DNA of 64,000 nucleotides. Origin: Hyphodiscus hymeniophilus. Taxonomy: Eukaryota > Ascomycota > Leotiomycetes > Helotiales > Hyphodiscaceae. The position numbers and the translations under genes were made by a program. Numbering within the stretch: position 1 is the first letter of the stretch; each line of letters starts with the position of its first letter. The notes beneath the pieces are model-generated. The model was given only the letters and a program-made list of their open reading frames with translations, was not told where the DNA came from and ran no database searches. The stretch covers positions 992,001 through 1,056,000 of the forward strand of contig VNKQ01000017.1 of NCBI GenBank assembly GCA_016508695.1. Reading direction: 5' to 3'. Positions 56,775 to 64,000 of the stretch are shown one piece after another.

Positions 56775-58588
56775 ATGAAACTTATCCACTTTGTTTTCCT
56801 GGTACTGTCGCCATACGCAATATGTGCGTACAACCTTTTCAGGCCTTCTGCTCCGTCAATGAAAGGTAAGGTTGATCATAGGAACACCAATGCATGTCTG
56901 ACAGATAATAGAGCAAATGATCCTCACCCTTCCCGAGAACGATTCTGACATCGATTTAACGACGTTACTTGAACCCGCTCCCCGAAATTCTGAAGTCTAC
57001 ACCCAAGCCATGATCAGTCTTCAAAATCTTCAAGGCGAATCTTTCTGCCATCGACTGGCTGTTCAATTACTCATGAACAACTGCAAAGATATCAAAGAAA
57101 TAAGTGATGAAGGACTACCGTTTAAGCATGACGCCCACAAGAACCAGGTTGAAGGGTTCATCACTGGTCTCACGCTCTGCGTCCTGGCACGAGGGGAATT
57201 CGTCATATCGGATTCCTGCGCGCCATTCGCGGCTTCGGCACTTCTACGTACGCATCAACAAGGGAAACGAAAATTGGACGTTTCAAAGGAACAGAATGAC
57301 GCGTGCGTGGCATCTCTCTCTCGGGACTCTTCTCAGTGGGCAACGTGGTTATCACAGCAACGAGAAGCATTGACTATCTGTCGTGCTGTTCGGCTTGATA
57401 TTGAGAAAGGTGAGTCGGTCTGAAACAGCGGACAGGATATGCCACCCTCGAGGCTTGAATAACAGCATCCAGACGAAACAATTTTCCTCCACAAAGAACT
57501 CACGCGGATTATGGCCGAATTCGCGGGAGGACTAGAGTTGGACCTTGAACGACTCAAGCAAAGAATGGAGGAGCAAACTCATGCGATGGACTCGCACCTC
57601 GAAAGTGTTTTCAACAACATGAAAAATGGACTTCACGGCACTCTGGAAGTCGCTTTGACCGGATTCCAAGTAGGTGTAGTTATATCTTTGGCGGAGCTCT
57701 TACTCATCGGATATAGGACGTCACTCACTCTCTGAAGTCCACAGTTGGAAGCATTATCGATATAAATCAAATGATCCAGATCCTACTCAAAACAGTTGTC
57801 CAAAGCAATGCAGAAGTTGCTGCAGAGCAAGAGATGGCTCTTGTAGCTACAAGTAATCTTGCAGCTTTTCGAATGGATGGAATCAATGCGTTAGCTGAAG
57901 ACACCTCTACCACTCTCAATGGATTGAAAGATGCGATTGTATGTTCAAACGCTCTTACTTGAGATCCTTTCTGACTGTGCTGCAGAATCAATTCATTCCG
58001 GCGATCATATCACTCGGAGAACGCCAGGATGCTACCGACTTGGTTAGTTACTCAACACTCGGTCCCCAAAACGGTACACATTGCTAACAATGAAAAAGAA
58101 AGCACAACTTCTGTACACAGCCCTCAGTAATATGACAGAACTTGTTGGCGACCATAGCGAGTCAATCGAACATGCGACCTTCGCTGCACAAGATCTCGCT
58201 TCCCAATTGAAGGAGGCTGCTGCAACTGCCAAATCGTGGAACGATTCTTTCCTTCCTGGAGGCTCAATAGCCCATTGGCTCACCGATGGTGTACTTGGTC
58301 TATTCGGTGTCATGGTCGGTAGTTGGGGGCTTCCGCCCTCAATGATGAGAAACGGTGTGCTCTTTTTTGGTGGTAAGTCAATCTTTCTTGAGATTGTGTT
58401 TCGCTAATGGTCATTTAGTACCGACTGCTTTCGAGATATCTAATCGATTAATGCCTTGGACTTTAAGCGAATGGAGCTTTAAAAGTCAATTCCCATCATC
58501 TATCACCCAGTTGGCACGAAGAAAACTCGGTTCACTCACAACCATCCCGGTAGAGTTCGAGTTAGAAGGACTTGAACAACCTGAATGA
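56775..58588 (+). CDS. KAR5: Nuclear fusion (karyogamy) protein, KAR5/Tht1 family
   Basis: Seven exons (56775-56865, 56912-57409, 57473-57669, 57717-57938, 57986-58042, 58099-58372, 58419-58588) give 502 aa with frame kept at each junction. Signal peptide MKLIHFVFLVLSPYAICA; a lumenal Cys region (GESFCHRLAVQLLMNNCKDI, DSCAPFAASALL, NDACVASL) that matches the Tht1/Kar5 signature; then coiled-coil segments (LELDLERLKQRMEEQ, TSNLAAFRMDGINALAEDTS); and hydrophobic helices near residues 390-430 (HWLTDGVLGLFGVMVGSWGL). The family acts in the nuclear envelope/ER in the fusion of haploid nuclei after mating. The first exon's ATG is chosen because it opens the signal peptide directly. Confidence 0.88.
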
Positions 58589-59599
58589 ATCCTTCCTTAC
58601 CTCGCAATATCATTTGTCATGTCATCTCTCCCTGGCTATCGTTTCGCGGGGGGCCAAATTTTAGTACTATTTCCATATCTTTCATTTGTCATAACTTGAT
58701 TCGCTTGAATATCGGTATCTGGCATCATTGCATTTGCATAAGTTTATCAACAATTTGCACTGGCGTTCTGGGGAAGAAGAATTACTCGGTGCTTGAAGGA
58801 AATAGGAGGGGAGAGAGCTTGGGAGATAAATGACCGAAACAAACTTGCACTAGTATCCTAGTCCAAATTACTGGTGTGACAAGTGTGGTCGCCCTACGTC
58901 TCTGGTTTTGAAGTGATCTTCGCAGGCCTTGGCTTGGACTGGTACAAGACCCGATTGACAGTTTCTGCTTTGGAGTAGAGAAGGCCTTGCTTGCCTTGAA
59001 AAAGCAGTCGACATACGTCGGAAACATTCTCAATACAGCTATCAGGTACTTGCCCTTCCCACACCTGCCATATGTTTTCAAGCATGGCAGCAATCAGGTG
59101 TCGAGGGGCACATCCGCCCAGATTCACGTCATACCAGAAATTCGCACTGCACAGATGCTCATCCCTTGACATTTCAATTCCGACAAAATCGCTTATACGT
59201 ACAAAAGTGTCTTTCAAAGAACCAAAGCAATCAATAAACGATCGCGGATCGAAGTCTCCGCCAATTTGGTAAGCACTAGCAGCAACACAGAAAAAGACAA
59301 GCTGGGTATAGAAGCTGGGGTATCGTATGCCAATCTAGTGCTAGTGACGAAAACGAAGAAAAGAAACCCGACGATTGAACAACTGAGCCGCCGCCTATTA
59401 TTAAAGTTATGTATGTAGGCGTTGCTATGTGGGAAGAATAGTGTGAACGAAGGTAGATGTCGTTTCCCATGCGCGCGTGAGGAGTGGAGGAGATCAAGCA
59501 AATGAGATTAGACGGCTAGGTTAGGCGAGACGTCTGTGATGGATTTCAGAGACCTGTTCGAGTATCTTAGCGAGGCAACGAGGGCAGGATGATCTTGCC
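58589..59599. other. Region between KAR5 and the coiled-coil gene 3' ends
   Basis: Convergent gap of about 1 kb. It holds 3' untranslated sequence and the doubtful minus-strand secreted-protein frame at 58894-59334. Confidence 0.4.
58894..59334 (-). CDS. Possible small cysteine-containing secreted protein (last exon only)
   Basis: An open stretch of 146 codons without an initiator. It begins right after CACTAGCACTAG, which offers two splice acceptors. The first residues look like a signal peptide (YTQLVFFCVAASA). About 110 residues follow with five cysteines (DCFGS, EHLCSANF, LGGCAPRHL, VPDSCIENV, SDVCRLLF) and a basic tail. The first ATG (59217) would miss the signal. Either a first exon lies upstream, where I found no good donor, or the gene has lost its start. 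Composition resembles fungal small secreted proteins, but I cannot assign a family. Confidence 0.4.
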   Translation of the reverse strand: MGIRYPSFYTQLVFFCVAASAYQIGGDFDPRSFIDCFGSLKDTFVRISDFVGIEMSRDEHLCSANFWYDVNLGGCAPRHLIAAMLENIWQVWEGQVPDSCIENVSDVCRLLFQGKQGLLYSKAETVNRVLYQSKPRPAKITSKPET

Positions 59600-62500
59600 T
59601 TACCTGAGATTATCATTCTTCAAATCCTCATTCATCTGGTCCAACTGCCTTACAGTAAGACTAGCTTTCGCTAACTATAATTCATCAAAGGTTATCAGTT
59701 AGTGAGTCTTCTCGTCTATTTCGTGGTGATCTTGTGATTGTAGGAATCGGCAAAGAAGGTTCTAGGAAGCAAGAAAAACTTTAGGAGAAGGTTCCCGGAC
59801 CGATGCTAGAGCGGCTGATGAACTGTCTTGCTCACCTTCCGCCGCCACTGGTGTTACTTCTGGCTCATCTATCTCCTCCGCAAATCGACTTGCTGCGAGG
59901 CCTTTGGACTTCGTTGGTGTTTTTGATGATTCAAGACTCTTTGCCTATGCAGGAAGATTAGCATTGTACTGTAACAGGAAATGTCGGACATACCTTTGCT
60001 TCAGCAAGCTCCGCCTCTTTCACTTTGAGATTGGCTTCCGCCTCCTTTAATCTGGCAGTGGCATCTGCAGCTTTCTTGTTCGCCTCTTCCACAAGCTGGG
60101 TCATGGAGTCATGCATATCCTTGAAGTCTGTTTCAGATGTCTCCGACTTCGTTACTGTGTCGGCCTTTTCTTTCTCCAATGCTGCTTGAGTTTTTTCGAG
60201 AGCGACCTTGAGAGCCAGATACTCTTCAGTGGCCTTGGCGGACTCTTGTTGAGAAGTCATGAGAGCCGCTTGGTGCTGATTTTTCAACGATTGTAGGTCT
60301 TTGCGAAGTGCATCTGCTTCAGAGGTGTCAGGCTTCTTGCTCTTGGCGGCATCCAAATCGGCTTCAGCAGTGGTCCTTGCCATCTTCTCCATTGCGAACT
60401 GTTCCTTCAACTTGCCTAGTTCTTTTTGAGCCTTGGTAAGGGCTTGGGTCGTCTTCTCGATTTCATATTGCAATGAGGTCTCAACAGCCTTTCGTTTCTC
60501 GGAATCAGACACCGCACTGGCTAGACTTGTCGTGTGCTCCTTTTTCAGCGCAACAATGGCATCGCTATGGTTTGCTTGCAGCTGTTCCAGTTCGGCAGCA
60601 TGCGCGGTATCTCCAGCTGTGATTGCTTTATCGTGGGCTTCATCTAGGTTCTTGGCATATATCGCCTTGAGGTCCTCGAGAGCTTTTAGGTGGTCTGACT
60701 TGGTGTTGTCCAGAGTAACAGTGACGGCAGCGCGGTCCTGCTTGAGTTGTTCCAATTCATCGGCGCTTATTGCAATTGTAACATCATGCGCTTTTGTGAG
60801 TTCTTCATGTTTCACCTTGAGTGCATCCAACTCCTCCTTGACTTCGGTATTGCCCTGCAATGAATCAATCTCGGCTTGGTAATCTTTTGAGATAACCTCG
60901 AGCTCTCTACGGTGCTTCTCATTCAACGCCAATATTTCCTTCGTCTTCTCCTCAAGGTTTTTGGAAGTGCTAGCAAGCTCTTCCTTGGTTTTGCTGATGA
61001 GTTCGTCTTTGGTAGTTCCGTCGTCTTCCAGCTTAGCTCGGAGAGCGAGAAAGCTCTTCTCTTTCTCTGCTAACTCTGTCTTTGTAGCGGCGGCGCTCCT
61101 TTTATGATCTGCAACCTGACTTTCTAACGATCCATGCTTCTGTGTCGCCGCGGTGAGGTCTTCTTGGGCAGCACTGAGTTGCTTTTGAGTGGACGCAGAC
61201 TCTGCTTGTAAATCCGCAATTTCTTTCGTCAGCTTGGAGATCGTTGCTGATGATTCCACCTGTTGAGCCTCGAATTTTTGCTTATGAGAAGCTTCCAAAG
61301 CTGCTGATGCAGCGACGGCTTCCTCGAGTTGCTTTTGAAGGCTTTTCGAAGCAGCGTCATGCTTTGATGTCAAATCCGCAACCTGCTTCTCGTATGCTGA
61401 GGTCGCATCGGTACTGCCTTTAGCAAGATCGGCAGAGTGTGCGGCTTTGAGTGCCGATAAAGAAGACTCGTGTTCAGCACCGAGGGATTTCTGTAACTCG
61501 CCTAGCGCAGCTTTGTGTTCCTCCATTCGAGAGGCGTGCTTAGTCTCATATTCGGACTTCAGCGTTTTGACTTCTGTTTTCGCTGCCTCGACCTGAGACT
61601 TCAGTGACGCGATTTCTCCCTCTTTATCAGAGACGGCACTGGATGCCGTAGCACCGGCTTGCTTTGCGCTGGCTAACTCGGCATTGATGGCTTCGAGCGC
61701 AGATGCATGCTCGGCCTTGAGCTTCTCAAGCGCTGCTGCAGTTTCTGAAGCACCTCGCGCACTCGCGGCTTCTTGGGCCTCCTCAATGGCTTTCAATGAC
61801 GTCTCCTGTGCTGCCTTCTGAGAGATCTCAGCCTGAGCCAATTGAGCTTGCAGAGCCTCGATGTCGGCTTTGTGCGTGGCGTGTAGTTTCTCAACGATTT
61901 CAGTGTGCTGTGTCCTAATGTTACCCTCGGCTGTGGCCACTCGTTGTGCTTCCTCTTCCATTTGCTTGCCAAGCTCAAGGAGCTTCTCCTGGGATGAGGT
62001 GATTTCCTTTTGTAGCTCTTCCACCCTGGTTTCGCTGTCTACTAATTTCGCCTTCAGCCCTTCGATCTCTTTGGCGGATGTTGAACCAGAGGCCGAGTGA
62101 GACGTTGGACGTGTTATCGGCGTGCGAGTCGTCCCCGTTGATCCCGAAACCGTGGAAAGTCTTTTCTTCGCATCAGCGACCGCTCCACCTACTGCAGGCT
62201 TCGAGATTGGTGCAGACCGACTAGCAGCCGTGCTTGTAGTCCCAGTAGCCCTTGTTGTGGATGATGTAGCAGCAGGCTTAACAGTCGACTTTGGGCTTGA
62301 GCTAACAGGGGCTGCAGGTTTGCGTACGGACGAAGTTGCTGCCAGTGAGCCTCGCTTCTCTGCCAATGTCTGTGACTTCGTCGGAGAATGATGAGCTCCA
62401 GTCGGAGCTAGGGACGTCCTTCTCGCAGTTGCAGCCAAAGGCTGCTTCTTCTCATCTCCTGACCCGCCCACCGAAGCTTGTGATTTATGTCCTGAACTGG

Positions 62501-62849
62501 CAGATGTTGGGGCTGTTGCACTACTGGCTGTCTTTCGGATGGCAGATCCTGCTGCAGGACGAGTAGGAGGCTTGCTCAATCCTCCAGTAGCCTTTGTAGC
62601 TGAAACACCCGATGAGACTGTAGGCTTAGTTGCGGATGATGTCGAACCAGTCCCAGGACGCTTGACGGCAGCAAGCCCTGGGGCACGCTTAGGAGGGACA
62701 TTCTCCTTCGCAGTCTCCTTCTTAGCAACACTTTCTGCTGGCGTTTCTGGCTCAGTGTCGGATTCAGATGCCCCAGGAGTATCTTCCGAGAGAATCTCTG
62801 CTGTGGTTTCGTTCTGAGGGGAAACTTCTGGAGCTTCGACTTCGGCCAT
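59600..62849 (-). CDS. Long coiled-coil protein with basic Ser/Pro-rich N-terminus
   Basis: Exons 62849-59994, 59944-59836 and 59670-59600 give 1011 aa; the last junction is a 165-nt intron and is the least sure. Residues 1-50 are acidic; 50-270 are a Ser/Thr/Ala/Pro/Lys-rich disordered region (for example RPGTGSTSSATKP, RTPITRPTSHS), basic like microtubule-binding projection domains. From about residue 270 to the end of the first exon, at about 950, the sequence is nearly continuous Ala/Glu/Lys/Leu heptads (KEIEGLKAKLVDSETRVEEL and on). After 'KSLESSKTPTKSKGLAAS', the last exon supplies a C-terminal helix (RQLDQMNEDLKNDNLR). Related fungal proteins are often annotated as M-protein- or involucrin-repeat proteins from the coiled coil alone. 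A cytoskeletal or scaffold role is inferred. Confidence 0.85.
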
Positions 62850-64000
62850 TTTCTGTGGGAGAACGTGTCAGGGAAGCGTTTAGCAAGTACTGTTGTATAG
62901 ACAATTCCGTTAGCACAATTCAGTGCGATGATTTCAGCCCAGGTATCAAGTGCGCCCAATTGGAATGCGCTGAGAGCTATTCAGCGTCCAGAATACTAGC
63001 CAACTAGCATTGACACGTCACGGCTGATCTTCTCGACTTTCAACAACGCATGGTAGCGCAGGACAGAGATTGACTCGGACGAACATGAGATGCTAAACCT
63101 GCCTCTAAGGATTCAAGGCTTACGCGGTATTAAACTGGCTGTTCTGTACACCGCCTCGTAGTCTGCTTGCAGTCGCGCGGAATTTGAGTGGTACAATAAA
63201 CGCGACTGGGTGGGTGTTGATACACGGCGAATCAGCGTTACTGTCGTTGCAGCAGAATCTGATGCTCGCTGGAGCTCTCAAAAGCAGGACTGGGAGGATT
63301 CGATTATGATGATTCCGACTCTGCAGCAAGTAATGCTATGAAGTGAAGTAAGGAGGAAGCGTCGTCAAGCTCTGAGTGAGGGGAGTGAAGTCCCAGCTCC
63401 GTTCACCCCCTGAAATTTAGACATTTAGACGAATCAAAGGGGGCTAGGCCGGAACGGCCTGCAGGGTCCAAAAAGGTCCCAGCTCACACGGCTGGTGACG
63501 AGTCCAGTTAAATCTGTGCGGATATATATCTTGTGCTGCTGCATCACATATTTTGCCCACGTCCGGGTTGTCGGAGTCGAAAAGAGCTGCTCTATCTCTA
63601 TCATGCGGGAAATCGCAGATTCAGAGATTCATATTTCTACTGTCATTTAAGTTATGTTATTTGCTTGTTAGATGCCACTGCCTTTCGTCCTTTGTTCCAT
63701 ACTTACTACCGTCCTAAATATTAAATTGAAATGCAATGTTTTGGGGGTTCAATCCTGTTTGTTAAAGTACAAATGGAAATCCTACACATAATCAATACTT
63801 TCCCCGACACAAAACATTTCTGAGAGCGCAAAAATAACAAGTCAATCCTCCAAGTTGGGGGTTGTATTCCAACTTGATCTCTCATTACCATGTTAAAAAA
63901 GTCTCATAATGGACAGGGAAAACACTGCGAAGTCAAAGTTCAATTGTAAACTAATTCAAGGGTATCGGGGTATCGTCTTGCCATCCAGCCCACGCATCAA
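62850..64000. other. 5' flank of the coiled-coil gene to the window end
   Basis: Promoter region of the minus-strand coiled-coil gene, then sequence with no supported gene. A short palindrome GGCCGGAACGGCC is at about 63449. No RNA gene recognised. Confidence 0.4.

Noticed and set aside
60433..60882. 149-codon plus-strand frame within the coiled-coil gene
   Set aside because: Antisense shadow; Ala/Glu/Lys-rich coding commonly leaves Ser/Leu/Phe-rich open frames opposite.
63440..63480. Palindrome GGCCGGAACGGCC and nearby GGTCC repeats as a mobile-element end
   Set aside because: No terminal repeats, target duplication or coding remnant is associated with it.

Overview
This window is nuclear DNA of a filamentous ascomycete (Pezizomycotina; the gene set most resembles Leotiomycetes, which is inference). 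The basis is dense genes on both strands, many short introns (about 38-107 nt, GTAAGT-like donors, CTAAC-type branch sites, AG acceptors) and clearly fungal families: RTA1, FMP52, KAR5/Tht1, MET10, bZIP with DUF3425, and a Scp160/vigilin protein. I saw no tRNA, rRNA, CRISPR array or intact transposon.

Layout. 0.4-9 kb: an MFS drug/polyamine-type transporter (-), a conserved secreted protein of unknown function (-) and a Ste20/PAK kinase (-). 9-21 kb: a 3 kb divergent intergenic region, the multi-KH protein (+), a serine-rich single-pass surface protein (-) and a GH47 alpha-1,2-mannosidase (+). 21-31 kb: a bZIP factor (-), a small mitochondrial-type protein (+), FMP52 (-), a TLC-domain membrane protein (+) and the sulfite reductase flavoprotein MET10 (+). 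31-46 kb is the accessory part: a putative HxD-type oxygenase-fold protein, a von Willebrand A protein with an in-frame stop near its C-terminus, a Fic-domain protein whose leader is a 15-bp minisatellite, two divergent paralogs of a 'WDFR' family separated by decayed sequence, and an interrupted gene of a fungal 'WGFV' family. 46-63 kb: an RTA1-like protein (+), a Rad5/Rad16-type SNF2 ATPase (+), a C3HC/Rsm1 zinc-finger protein (-), the PAP phosphatase MET22/HAL2 (+), mitochondrial uL6 (-), the karyogamy protein KAR5 (+), a possible cysteine-containing secreted protein (-) and a long coiled-coil protein (-).

Shared functions. MET10 and MET22/HAL2 both serve sulfate assimilation but lie 23 kb apart, so this is no cluster. 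The PAK kinase and KAR5 both belong to mating and polarity biology. No secondary-metabolite cluster is present.

Points worth attention. (1) A frame on the minus strand through the Fic leader encodes about 14 pentapeptide-like repeats (consensus NLTF[N/H]), begins just downstream of a TATA box and overlaps the Fic start in another frame. (2) Two conserved genes, PAK and MET10, each show a frame change that one extra C in a CCCC run would cure, so homopolymer-length errors are likely. (3) Two other genes carry in-frame TAG codons. (4) A nested inverted repeat of about 105 bp lies in the convergent gap near 21.2 kb. Exon coordinates were read by eye from splice signals and frame. They are strong where family motifs run across the junction and weaker for the unknown proteins.
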